Positions 1-7,647 of a DNA stretch of 64,000 bases are shown here, one piece after another. Under the pieces are notes generated by a model that did no database searches, was not told where the DNA came from, and was given only the letters and a program-made list of their open reading frames with translations. Origin of the DNA: Rhodospirillales bacterium (GTDB taxonomy: Bacteria; Pseudomonadota; Alphaproteobacteria; ATCC43930; CGMCC-115725); contig CANJCB010000002.1 in assembly GCA_947473305.1 (NCBI GenBank), positions 1 through 64,000 of the forward strand, written 5' to 3'. A program made the translations under genes and the position numbers. The first letter of the stretch is position 1. Each line of letters opens with the position of its first letter.

Positions 1-165
1 ATCGAGGCCGCGCACCAATGCATGACCACCCGGGGCGTCCATAAGCCCGGCGTCTCCATGGTCACGTCCAGCATGGTCGGCGCCTTCCGCGACGACCCCA
101 CCACAAGACGCGAATTCCTCGCCATCATCGGCAATCCCGCGTCGAGCGGATTGAGCAACGTCTAG
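1..165 (+). CDS. folE: GTP cyclohydrolase I, C-terminal part (truncated by window edge)
   Basis: The first 54 codons form the C-terminus of GTP cyclohydrolase I, which converts GTP to 7,8-dihydroneopterin triphosphate, the first step of folate and pterin synthesis. The visible [11 protein letters not shown] segment matches the conserved region carrying the third zinc-ligand Cys (codon 7 here). The closing REFLAIIG segment is also typical of the family. The frame is open from base 1 and ends in TAG at 163-165. The upstream part lies outside the window, so length and start cannot be judged. Confidence 0.9.
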   Translation: MEAAHQCMTTRGVHKPGVSMVTSSMVGAFRDDPTTRREFLAIIGNPASSGLSNV

Positions 166-176
166 GGCGCTTTTCG

Positions 177-554
177 CTAGTTGTAAGGCGGATTGGGCGG
201 CGCACCGGGCAGCGGCTGCATGCCTCCCGGGCCATAGCCCGTCACCGGACCGTTATTCGGCGGGCCGCCGAACTGACCGGGGGCCGGAGCCGCATAGCTT
301 GGCGGCGGCGCGGATGGTTCCGGCGTTTGCCGGGACGTGAAGGGTGACAGCGAGGGCGGGACGCCAAGCCGTGGCGGCGCCAGGGCGGGCACCCCGCCCA
401 GTACCGGCGGTTCCACCGGCTTGCGGGGTTCCGCCTGCCGCACAACGGGCGGAGCCGAGGTCAGCGGCGGCAGATCGCCGGCGCATCCCGCGGCCAGCAG
501 CGCCAGGAGAGGCCAGAGCATAGCCCCAGGAAGACCGACCTTCCGTCTCGTCAT
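177..554 (-). CDS. Proline-rich small lipoprotein
   Basis: A 125-residue predicted lipoprotein of unknown function. The start at 554 gives a charged MTRRK n-region, a hydrophobic stretch and a lipobox ending LLAAGC near residue 24, so the mature protein should be lipidated and membrane anchored. The rest is low-complexity, dominated by Pro, Gly and Ala, and looks disordered. The frame stays open upstream to 815, but that extension runs into the opposite-strand RNase gene and would bury the signal peptide. An ATG at 521 is a possible alternative start. No strong ribosome binding site is visible. It ends tail-to-tail with folE. Confidence 0.7.
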   Translation of the reverse strand: MTRRKVGLPGAMLWPLLALLAAGCAGDLPPLTSAPPVVRQAEPRKPVEPPVLGGVPALAPPRLGVPPSLSPFTSRQTPEPSAPPPSYAAPAPGQFGGPPNNGPVTGYGPGGMQPLPGAPPNPPYN

Positions 555-612
555 CGCGGAGTTTCTTCCAATTGTTGCCAGCGCGCCTGCAATTATATAG
601 GCGGTAGCCGGG

Positions 613-1116
613 ATGACCTCACGTTTCGCCACCTTCTTTTTCGCCACGGCGCTTTTGTGGCTCTGCGCCGAAGCCCCCCTGGCGGCGGCCGAGCCCTGCG
701 GAAGCACGCCGGCGGTTTCCTCGGACCAGGACGAAGCGTTGCTGCGCTTTGCGCGCCGGGAAGGCGTCGCCTTCCCGGATGCCTTCCGGAATATTGCGAA
801 CGGGCTCCATCTCACCGGACGGCTGCCGTCCTGTTACCTGACGAAGGATGCCGCCGAGAAAAAGGGGTGGCATCCCGGTCTCGACCTTTGGAGGGTAGCC
901 TCCGGCGCGGCGATCGGGGGCGACCGCTTCGGAAACCGGGAACGGGTCCTGCCCTCCCGCTGGAACGGCCGCTACGTCGAGGCCGATATCGACTATTCAG
1001 GGGGTGCGCGCGGCAGCCACAGGCTGATCTTCGTGCGCGACATGGGCGAGGAGTGGCTGGTCTTCGTCACCACCGACCACTACCGGACCTTCGCCCGCTT
1101 CGAGCCCGCGCCATGA
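613..1116 (+). CDS. Secreted barnase-family ribonuclease
   Basis: A 167-residue protein with an N-terminal signal peptide (cleavage probably near residue 26, after APLAAA) and a C-terminal barnase-type guanyl-preferring RNase domain. Catalytic landmarks align with Bacillus barnase: EADIDY carries the general base (E123), GGARGSHR carries two arginines four residues apart (R133, R137), and TTDHYRTF carries the general acid His (H156). C29 and C74 could form a disulfide after export. The stop overlaps the start of the barstar-like gene (ATGA), so enzyme and inhibitor are translationally coupled. Export target and biological role are not known from sequence. Confidence 0.9.
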   Translation: MTSRFATFFFATALLWLCAEAPLAAAEPCGSTPAVSSDQDEALLRFARREGVAFPDAFRNIANGLHLTGRLPSCYLTKDAAEKKGWHPGLDLWRVASGAAIGGDRFGNRERVLPSRWNGRYVEADIDYSGGARGSHRLIFVRDMGEEWLVFVTTDHYRTFARFEPAP

Positions 1117-1415
1117 CGTCCCGAAGCCTGCATCTGGAGGGGTCGAAGATCCGATCGGAGGGGGATTTCTATGATGCCCTCGCGTCGGCCTTCCCCGAAA
1201 TCTCGCAAAATTTCGGCCGCAATCTCGACGCGCTCTGGGATGTTCTCAGCGGCGTCATCGAGGGTCCGGTGGAAATCTCCTGGTCGGAAGCCGGCCTCTC
1301 CGCCGCGGCCATGGGGCCGCGCTTTTGGGAAATACTGGGGGTCTTGCGGGAAGCCGCCGCGTCCAGAGGGGACCTGACCTTGCGGATCGACGATCCTCAA
1401 TTGCCCTGCGAATAG
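1113..1415 (+). CDS. Barstar-family ribonuclease inhibitor
   Basis: A 100-residue cytoplasmic protein of the barstar family, expected to bind and block the RNase encoded just upstream. The NLDALWDVL helix (D39, W42, D43) matches the barstar helix whose two Asp residues enter the barnase active site. ATG 1113 overlaps the RNase stop codon as ATGA, which decides the start. A longer open frame from 657 is only a shadow of the RNase gene. The 3' end overlaps the convergent lipoprotein gene by 19 bp. Pairing a secreted RNase with a cytoplasmic inhibitor is the standard self-protection arrangement. Confidence 0.9.
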   Translation: MTSRSLHLEGSKIRSEGDFYDALASAFPEISQNFGRNLDALWDVLSGVIEGPVEISWSEAGLSAAAMGPRFWEILGVLREAAASRGDLTLRIDDPQLPCE

Positions 1416-1795
1416 CCCTTCGACTGCATGCATTGCGCGGTGATATCGCGGGCTCTGGGGCGATCCTGGGATTCCATCGTCATCTTCTTCTGGGTCATGA
1501 TCCCGTTGCGCTGCCAGTCCTGGCCCCGGGTCGACAGGATGTCGTGGTCGATGTTGTAGTCGACCGAAAGCTCGGAGGAAGCCTGGCGCTGGCAGGCGGC
1601 ATAATCCTGCTTGATCCGCTCGTCGTCCGCGCCGGCCCGCGCCCAGTTTCCCGTACCGGAGCAGGCGGCCAGGACCATCAGCGCCCCTGCCGCCTGGCAA
1701 CGGAAGATTAACCGAATTGCTTTATAAGAAAATCCAAAGCAATTCGATCCTGATCCATCACCGCTATTCCGCAATCGCGAAAGTCCGCTCAGCAT
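1397..1795 (-). CDS. Small lipoprotein, start uncertain
   Basis: The C-terminal part is clearly coding: a lipobox-like MVLAAC followed by about 90 residues with two further Cys and a polar helical character. The function is not recognised. The only ATG that includes a hydrophobic leader is at 1795. It gives 132 residues but leaves an odd polar N-terminus and puts an 11-bp inverted repeat (1713-1746) inside the gene. ATG 1678 would leave no signal peptide. An ATT at 1717 would give an ideal short lipoprotein signal (IRLIFRCQAAGALMVLAAC). The 3' end overlaps barstar tail-to-tail. Confidence 0.55.
   Translation of the reverse strand: MLSGLSRLRNSGDGSGSNCFGFSYKAIRLIFRCQAAGALMVLAACSGTGNWARAGADDERIKQDYAACQRQASSELSVDYNIDHDILSTRGQDWQRNGIMTQKKMTMESQDRPRARDITAQCMQSKGYSQGN
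1713..1746. promoter_or_regulatory. 11-bp perfect inverted repeat between two lipoprotein genes
   Basis: CGAATTGCTTT (1713-1723) is repeated inverted as AAAGCAATTCG (1736-1746) around a 12-bp AT-rich spacer. It sits between the reading frames of the divergent lipoprotein genes, in a stretch noticeably richer in A+T than its surroundings. This is typical of an operator or promoter region. A transcribed hairpin is an alternative. Confidence 0.5.
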
Positions 1796-2063
1796 GTCGC
1801 TCCGCCCTCGCCTGTCGCTTGTCGTCCCGGCCATCCTGCTCGGCACTTTGAGTGCTTGCAATGCCTGGCAGGCTACCGCCGAATTCGCGGCGCCCCAGAG
1901 CCGATGGCCGGCAACCCTGCCGTCGACCGCCCAGGCCGACGCGATGCCGACCCCGGTTCCCATGCAATATTGCTACAAGACCCTGGCGTCGGTCGATTGC
2001 TACACCGAGACGAAACCGGACCGCGTCACCGGCTTTACCGGAAGCTATCCCGGCAACAATTAA
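1794..2063 (+). CDS. Small lipoprotein
   Basis: An 89-residue predicted lipoprotein with a basic n-region (MSLRPR), a hydrophobic core and a lipobox ending TLSAC (C22). The mature part contains a Cys pair in YCYKTLASVDCYTE and ends in a Gly/Asn tail. The pattern resembles small outer-membrane lipoproteins of alphaproteobacteria, but no function is recognised. It is divergent from the previous lipoprotein gene, and the 11-bp inverted repeat lies 48-81 bp upstream of its start. No neighbour gives a functional hint. Confidence 0.75.
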   Translation: MSLRPRLSLVVPAILLGTLSACNAWQATAEFAAPQSRWPATLPSTAQADAMPTPVPMQYCYKTLASVDCYTETKPDRVTGFTGSYPGNN

Positions 2064-2068
2064 GAGCT

Positions 2069-2248
2069 TCAGGCTTGGGCATCCGGCCGGCGGCGCGCCG
2101 CCGCGGCCAGGATCGCCCGTCTTTCCTCATCGGTCCCCCGAAACCAGGCAGCGATTTCGTCCGCGCTGCGCCAGCAGCCGCGACAATATCCCGTCGCGGG
2201 ATCGAGGACGCAGACCGACTTGCAGGGCGAGAGGACAGCCGGGGTCAC
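2069..2248 (-). CDS. DUF1289 small Cys-rich protein
   Basis: A 59-residue protein of the DUF1289 family, recognised by the pattern SPCKSVCVLDPATGYCRGCWR, in which four Cys probably bind a metal, followed by EI..W and a helical tail. The GTG start at 2248 forms a GTGA overlap with the stop of the DUF4340 gene, preceded by a GAAGGG purine run. This decides the start and marks the gene as the last member of the Gld-like ABC operon. The family is widespread in proteobacteria and has no established function. Confidence 0.85.
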   Translation of the reverse strand: MTPAVLSPCKSVCVLDPATGYCRGCWRSADEIAAWFRGTDEERRAILAAAARRRPDAQA

Positions 2249-3273
2249 GAGCCCTTCGGGCTCTCCAGCAAGTCCTGAAGTTTGGCTTTCATGGACCGTG
2301 CCTTGTAGTTCGGCAGGGCGAAGACCCAGGGCGTGAGCCGGTCGTTGATCTCCTTGGCCTGCGCCTCCGCGGCGCCCGTGCCGCTGGCCTTGATGCGCGC
2401 CCAGTCGACCGTATCGACCTGGAAGAGCTCGACATGGACCTTGAGCCCGTCGAAGGTCTCGTAATCCGCGGCGTTGAAGCCTGCGTCGGGGAAGGGGAAG
2501 CTCTGGGCCTGCCGCACATCGGTCAGTTCCAGCCCGGCCAGCCCGTAGGAAGGCTCGCCCGGCGCGGATTCGGTGCGCAGCTTGATATCGGCCGGCGCGT
2601 TTTCGATGGCGAAGGAAGCCTCGGGCTTCTCGCGGCTGACGGCGAGCTTCTCGCCATTGCCTTGGGTCAGCATCACCCGCTTCAGCTTCGTGCCGTCGAT
2701 ATCGACGAGCTTCTTTTCCAGCCAGGCGGTAAGATCCGTGTTCACGTCGAGCGTGCCGCGGGCGAGCCAAGACTGGCTTTCGGTGGGGCTCCTGACATAG
2801 ATCCCGTCGTTTCCGCCGCCGAGCTGATCGACCCGCCGCCGGCCGAGGATCTCCTCGCCGATGGCCCCGCCCTTGGCGTCGCTGGCCACGACCAGGATCG
2901 ATTCGGTGCCGGCCTTGCCCGCGTCCTCGACCCGGATCCGGGAGAAGCGCTGGGGATTGGCGGTCTTGGGCTCCACATAGGTCAACTGCGACAGGCCCAG
3001 CAGAGCTTGGCGGACCTTGACCGGGTCGGCGGGATAATCGTTCTTTTCCGCGACCACCCAGGTCTCGCCCTTCTTCTGAAGGGTCATCTTGGTCTCGGCC
3101 TTGGTGAAGGTCAGCTTGGCGATATCGGCCAGCTTCTGCTCCACGGCAGGAAGCACGCGTTTGCCGGTCTGGGGATCGACCTTCTGGCGGGGCCCGGTCA
3201 GGGCGGCCGCCACGGCGCCGATCAGCATCAGCAGGGTCACGGCGACAAGGGTCAGGAGTTTACGGGATTGCAT
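2245..3273 (-). CDS. DUF4340 protein of Gld-like ABC operon
   Basis: A 342-residue protein with one N-terminal membrane anchor (about residues 6-26) and a large, presumably periplasmic, DUF4340 region. An AGGAG ribosome binding site lies 7 bases before ATG 3273. DUF4340 proteins are regularly encoded next to GldG-type ABC components, as here, and probably form part of the same envelope complex. The substrate is unknown. It follows gldG by 14 bp and overlaps the DUF1289 gene by 4 bp. Confidence 0.85.
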   Translation of the reverse strand: MQSRKLLTLVAVTLLMLIGAVAAALTGPRQKVDPQTGKRVLPAVEQKLADIAKLTFTKAETKMTLQKKGETWVVAEKNDYPADPVKVRQALLGLSQLTYVEPKTANPQRFSRIRVEDAGKAGTESILVVASDAKGGAIGEEILGRRRVDQLGGGNDGIYVRSPTESQSWLARGTLDVNTDLTAWLEKKLVDIDGTKLKRVMLTQGNGEKLAVSREKPEASFAIENAPADIKLRTESAPGEPSYGLAGLELTDVRQAQSFPFPDAGFNAADYETFDGLKVHVELFQVDTVDWARIKASGTGAAEAQAKEINDRLTPWVFALPNYKARSMKAKLQDLLESPKGS

Positions 3274-3287
3274 CTTTTCTCTCCTGC

Positions 3288-5237
3288 TCAGGCGGCGGCG
3301 CGGCGCTTGCGGCGTTGTAGCCGCACGGCGCCCAGGATGATGGCGGCGAAACCGACCAGGATCGGGATCAGGCTGATGTCGATGAATTGCAGCACCGCCT
3401 TCAGCCCGTCGATGTCCTGGCGCAGAGCCCGCTGAACGTCACGGAGCTGCTGTCGGATACGGATCATCTCGCCCCGGAAGTTCTCGATCGCGCTGGTCTG
3501 CTCGGCCGTGAGCTGGGTCCCGCCCGAGGCATCCTTGCTCTGGAGTTCCTTGATCTTGTCCTGGGCGGCTTTGAGCTTGTCCTCCAGATCCTTCTGGGTC
3601 GCCTGGTAGCGGTCCTCGGCGTCGCGCTGCATGTTGCGGATGACCGTGAAGGGCCGGGCTGAACTGCCCCGGCTCCGAAGCCCGATCATGTCGTTGCCGC
3701 CCGCCAGCACGTCGATGGCATTGGCGATGAAATCGGCGTTGTTCGCGATCGGAACGACAACCCGCTGCCCGAAGAATTCCTGGACCTGGGCCCAGTAACG
3801 CTCGTCGAGGATGTCCGTATCGGCCACCGCGACAACATTGATCGGCTGGGCGGAAGTCTTGAGCTGCGCCTCGGCGGCGGCCCTCAGGGCCACGGGATCG
3901 GGCTTCTCTTCGACCGGCTTGCCGTCGGGACCCAGTTTCACGTCGTCGTTGGGCGGCGGACCGTCCGGGAAGGCGGTGACCGCCGGACCCGAGATCCGCG
4001 CGGCGATCGCGAGCTTCTGGTTCAGAGGCTTGAAGTCGCGCAGCAGGCCCAGCACGTCCGGGAAGTTCTGGACCTTCTCCGCCTGGACTTCCATGGCGTC
4101 GGTCGAGGTGCTGAGAAGCGGCGTAAAGGTGGTCTTGGCCCCGTCCAAGGGCCTCAGCACGCCGCCGGTCGCGATATTGATCTGATCGAGATCGCCGGTG
4201 ATCGAGTCGTCCCGGTTCATATTCGCCTTTTTGAGCGACAGCCAGGCGACGTAGTCGGCGGCCTGCGGGCGGGCTTGCGTCCCGGCATTGACCCGGCGGG
4301 CCGACTGCCGGTCGGCCGCGACCTGGCCGATATCCATCTGGAAGCCCCAGGCGGCGAAAAGCTTGTTGAAATCGCTGTTGGTAGGCGAGCCCGGCGGCAT
4401 CATGCGGTTGGCATGGGCGGCCTGGGTTTCCGAATTGGGATCGACGAAGACCAGCGCCCGACCGCCGCGCAGCACGAATTGGTCGATGGCATAGAGCGTC
4501 TTCTGGGAGAGTTCCTTCGGATGGACGACCATGAGCACGTCCACATCGTCGGCGATCTTGTCGATATCGCCGCCCAGGGTGCGCATCTCGTTGAGCTGGC
4601 GAAGTTGGTCGATCACCGCATAGGGCTGCGGCGCCTGGCCCTGCATGGCGGCCATCATGTCGCCTTCCAGGGGCAGGGTGGAAATCATCGCCACCACCGT
4701 CTTCTTCGGGAAGGCCAGGTTCCGCACGAGCTTCGTCAGGTCGTATTCCAGGAACCGCTCGCGGTCCGGCTGGAAGAAGGGCACGGTCTGGGTGTCGTCG
4801 GTGGAATTGGTGGCCGCGAGGCCGAAATAGACCTGCTCACCGCCGTTATCCAGCGGCACGCCCTGAAGCCCGAAGGCCACGGCGCGGTCCTCGGCGGGCG
4901 AGAAGGGCTCCGGGTTCAGGATCTGGAGCTCGAGCTTGCCCTTGGAGAGGGCGGCATATTCTTCCAGCATCTCGCGAACGCGCTGGGCATAGACGCCATA
5001 GGACGGGATCTGGGTCCCGAGCGCCGGCGAGTAATAGAAGCGCAGGACCACCGGCTCTTCGAGCTTCGAGAGGATCGAGCGCGACCCGTCCGAGAGCGTG
5101 TAGAGCTTGCCCTGGGTCAGGTCGAGCCGGGCGGAGCGGAGCGTATTCGCCGCGATCACATTGATCGAGACGAGAAGCGCCAACAGGCAGAGGAGCGCGA
5201 CGAGCGCGGCGTTGCGGCGATTGGGTTGCTTCATCAT
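3288..5237 (-). CDS. GldG-type ABC transporter auxiliary protein
   Basis: A 649-residue protein with a TM segment near residues 12-32, a large GldG (ABC-type uncharacterised transport) domain, a coiled coil rich in Gln/Lys/Glu near residues 550-610, and a C-terminal TM segment followed by a basic tail. It is related to the gliding-motility protein GldG, but in proteobacteria the partner function is unknown and no gliding machinery is visible. The start at 5237 (tandem ATG) has GAGGAG 6 bases upstream; the open frame extends to 5288 without ribosome-binding support. Confidence 0.88.
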   Translation of the reverse strand: MMKQPNRRNAALVALLCLLALLVSINVIAANTLRSARLDLTQGKLYTLSDGSRSILSKLEEPVVLRFYYSPALGTQIPSYGVYAQRVREMLEEYAALSKGKLELQILNPEPFSPAEDRAVAFGLQGVPLDNGGEQVYFGLAATNSTDDTQTVPFFQPDRERFLEYDLTKLVRNLAFPKKTVVAMISTLPLEGDMMAAMQGQAPQPYAVIDQLRQLNEMRTLGGDIDKIADDVDVLMVVHPKELSQKTLYAIDQFVLRGGRALVFVDPNSETQAAHANRMMPPGSPTNSDFNKLFAAWGFQMDIGQVAADRQSARRVNAGTQARPQAADYVAWLSLKKANMNRDDSITGDLDQINIATGGVLRPLDGAKTTFTPLLSTSTDAMEVQAEKVQNFPDVLGLLRDFKPLNQKLAIAARISGPAVTAFPDGPPPNDDVKLGPDGKPVEEKPDPVALRAAAEAQLKTSAQPINVVAVADTDILDERYWAQVQEFFGQRVVVPIANNADFIANAIDVLAGGNDMIGLRSRGSSARPFTVIRNMQRDAEDRYQATQKDLEDKLKAAQDKIKELQSKDASGGTQLTAEQTSAIENFRGEMIRIRQQLRDVQRALRQDIDGLKAVLQFIDISLIPILVGFAAIILGAVRLQRRKRRAAA

Positions 5238-5247
5238 GGGGCGCTCC

Positions 5248-5982
5248 TCAATCGGCCTTCTTGAGATCGACGAGGATCGCATTCGCAAAGAGGAACAATC
5301 CGATCACCGAGGCGAAATAGACCGCATCGCGCAGGTCGATGACCCCGCGGACGATGGCGCTGAAATGGGTCAGGAAGCTGAAGGAGGCGATGGTGCGGAT
5401 CACCGGCTCCGGCGCCCAACCCTGCAGGAAGCCAAGCACGATGGAAGAACCCGCCACGGTGAAGAAGAAGCAGACCGCCGCCGTCAGCACGAAGGCGATC
5501 ACCTGGTTCTTGGTCAGCGCCGAGATGCAGGCCCCGACCGCCAGGAACGACCCCGCCATCAGGAAGCTGCCGATATAGCTCGCCAGCACCACGCCGTTGT
5601 CGGGACTGCCGAGGTAATTGACCGTGATCCAGAAGGGGAAGGTCAGCGCCAGCGCGATGCCCGAGAAGGCCCAAGCCGCCAGGAACTTGCCCAGGACCGC
5701 CGCCGCCATGGAAATCGGCAGGGTCAGGAAAAGCTCGATGGTCCCGCTCTTTCGCTCGTCCGACCAGAGCCGCATCGCCAGTGCCGGGATCAGCACCAGG
5801 TAGAGCCAGGGATGAAAGCTGAAGAAAGGCTGGAGATCGGCCTGGCCGCGCTCGAAGAAATTGCCGAGGAAGAAGGTGAGTGTCCCCGCCATGACCAGGA
5901 AGATCACGATGAAGACATAGGCCAGCGGGGTGGCGAAATAGCTCGCAAGCTCACGGCGGAAAATGACGGCGGTGCTGTGCAT
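5248..5982 (-). CDS. ABC-2 type permease (GldF-like)
   Basis: A 244-residue polytopic protein with about six membrane segments of the ABC-2/GldF permease type. It opens with HSTAVIFRRELASYFATPLAYVF, the usual cytoplasmic N-terminal amphipathic element before TM1. It should form the membrane channel with the ATPase encoded 13 bp upstream, with GldG and DUF4340 as accessory subunits. The order ATPase-permease-GldG-DUF4340 suggests one export or envelope-maintenance complex. Confidence 0.88.
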   Translation of the reverse strand: MHSTAVIFRRELASYFATPLAYVFIVIFLVMAGTLTFFLGNFFERGQADLQPFFSFHPWLYLVLIPALAMRLWSDERKSGTIELFLTLPISMAAAVLGKFLAAWAFSGIALALTFPFWITVNYLGSPDNGVVLASYIGSFLMAGSFLAVGACISALTKNQVIAFVLTAAVCFFFTVAGSSIVLGFLQGWAPEPVIRTIASFSFLTHFSAIVRGVIDLRDAVYFASVIGLFLFANAILVDLKKAD

Positions 5983-5995
5983 GGGAATGTTCTTC

Positions 5996-6925
5996 TCAGG
6001 CCGCGGTGGTGATATTGCGGAAGACCTCGTCGAGACGGCCGCGCTCGACGCGCAAAGCCGCGACCTCCCAACGGGCGGTGCGGACGAGATCGCTGACCTC
6101 GGCGACGATGGACTGGCCGTTGCGCGGGAAGATGAGGAGGCCGGTGCCCTCGCTGTCGGTCACGGGCTCGACGGCGACGACGCCGGGCAGGCGCAACAGG
6201 GCGGCTTCCGCATCAATCGCGCCGCCGGCCAATGCCAGCCGCACGGTATTATGATGCCGGGAGCGCGCGGCGAGCTGGGCCGGCGTGCCATCCGCGACCA
6301 CCCGCCCTTGCGCGATGATCATCGCCCGGCTGCAGACCGCGTCGACCTCTTCCAACAGATGGGTCGAGATGATGATCGCCTTCTCGGAGGCCATGGTCTG
6401 GATAAGGTTGCGGACCTCGTGCTTCTGGTTGGGATCGAGCCCATCGGTCGGCTCGTCGAGGATCAGCACCTCGGGATCGTGGAGCAGGGCCTGGGCCACG
6501 CCCACCCGACGCTTGAAACCTTTGGAGAGGGTTTCGATGGGCTGCTCCAGCACTCCTTCGAGCTGTGTCAGGGCGATGGCCTTATCCATGCGCTCCTTCG
6601 CCTTGGCGCCGCTGAAGCCGCGGATCTGGGCGATGAAATCGAGGAAGGTCCGTGGCGTCATGTCGGGATAGGCCGGCGCCCCCTCGGGCAGGTAGCCCAT
6701 GTGCCGCTTGGCCGCGATGGGCGAATTGGTCACGTCGTCGCCGCAGATCACCGCCCGTCCGGCGGTCGGCGCCAGGAAACCGGTGATCATCTTCATGGTG
6801 GTGGACTTGCCGGCGCCGTTGGGGCCCAGGAAGCCCAGAACCTCGCCGCGTTTCACCGTGAAGGAGATGTCGTCGACGGCCGTGAAGGGGCCGAACTTCT
6901 TCGTGAGGTGCTTGACCTCAATCAT
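5996..6925 (-). CDS. ABC transporter ATP-binding protein (GldA-like)
   Basis: A 309-residue ATPase with Walker A GPNGAGKS (residues 34-41), a Q-loop region near MGYLPEG, a signature-like LSKGF, Walker B VLILDEP and the switch His in ISTHLLEE. The C-terminal region of about 90 residues is typical of CcmA/GldA-type exporters. ATG 6925 is preceded by GAGAG; the frame extends nine codons further upstream without support. It is the first gene of the minus-strand operon down to 2069. Confidence 0.92.
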   Translation of the reverse strand: MIEVKHLTKKFGPFTAVDDISFTVKRGEVLGFLGPNGAGKSTTMKMITGFLAPTAGRAVICGDDVTNSPIAAKRHMGYLPEGAPAYPDMTPRTFLDFIAQIRGFSGAKAKERMDKAIALTQLEGVLEQPIETLSKGFKRRVGVAQALLHDPEVLILDEPTDGLDPNQKHEVRNLIQTMASEKAIIISTHLLEEVDAVCSRAMIIAQGRVVADGTPAQLAARSRHHNTVRLALAGGAIDAEAALLRLPGVVAVEPVTDSEGTGLLIFPRNGQSIVAEVSDLVRTARWEVAALRVERGRLDEVFRNITTAA

Positions 6926-7059
6926 GGTCTCTCGACCGCTCGTGGCGCCCAAATCTCACTCCGTCCCTGAAACGTTATCGGCTGAGGCCGAATTTTAGCC
7001 TGCCCAATTCCGGTATCCGGGCCGGATTTGCAACTAAAATCGTTGTTATCTTAGGAGCG

Positions 7060-7647
7060 CTACTTTCCCTTCGACGCAAGAAGCTGCTCGATCTCGGCCG
7101 TGACCACCTTGTCGGTCGGCTTTACCTGCGACGGCCAAGTCCCGGCAATGGAGCCGTCCGGGGCAATCAGGTACTTGTGGAAATTCCACCGTGGCAGCGC
7201 GCCTTCGCCCAATTGCTCGGCGATCCAGCGATAGAAGGAATGGGCATCCTTGCCAAGCACGTCCTGCTTTTCGGTGAGCGGGAAATCCACCGAATAATTC
7301 AATTCGCAGAATTGCTTGATCTCGGCGGCCGAGCCCGGCTCCTGCGCGCCGAAATCGTTCGAGGGCACGCCGATCACCATCAGCCCCTTGTCCCGATAGC
7401 GCTGCCAGACCGCCTCCAGATCCTGGTATTGCGGGGTGTAGCCGCAGAAGGAAGCGGTGTTCACCACCAGCACCGGCTTGCCCCGGTATTGGGAGAGCGG
7501 GAGCTTGTCCCCCTCGATCGAGGTGAATTCGAAGTCGTATCCGTCCATTTTCCCTCTCTTCGATTGCGGCGGCGAAGCGGACCAGGCGGGGCCGCTCGCC
7601 AAAGCCAGGGCGATGCCAAGGGCTGCCCGGCGGCTTAATTCAACCAT
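7060..7647 (-). CDS. Glutathione peroxidase family protein, probably exported
   Basis: A 195-residue thiol peroxidase of the glutathione peroxidase fold. The NTASFCGYT motif places a catalytic Cys (C68) where selenoenzymes have selenocysteine; FPLTEK and WNFHKYL supply the usual Trp and Asn. The N-terminus SRRAALGIALALASG resembles a Tat signal, so periplasmic action is likely. ATG 7647 has GGAGGAG upstream and overlaps the end of the molybdopterin oxidoreductase gene by 8 bp, implying co-expression. Most family members without selenocysteine use thioredoxin rather than glutathione. Confidence 0.9.
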   Translation of the reverse strand: MVELSRRAALGIALALASGPAWSASPPQSKRGKMDGYDFEFTSIEGDKLPLSQYRGKPVLVVNTASFCGYTPQYQDLEAVWQRYRDKGLMVIGVPSNDFGAQEPGSAAEIKQFCELNYSVDFPLTEKQDVLGKDAHSFYRWIAEQLGEGALPRWNFHKYLIAPDGSIAGTWPSQVKPTDKVVTAEIEQLLASKGK

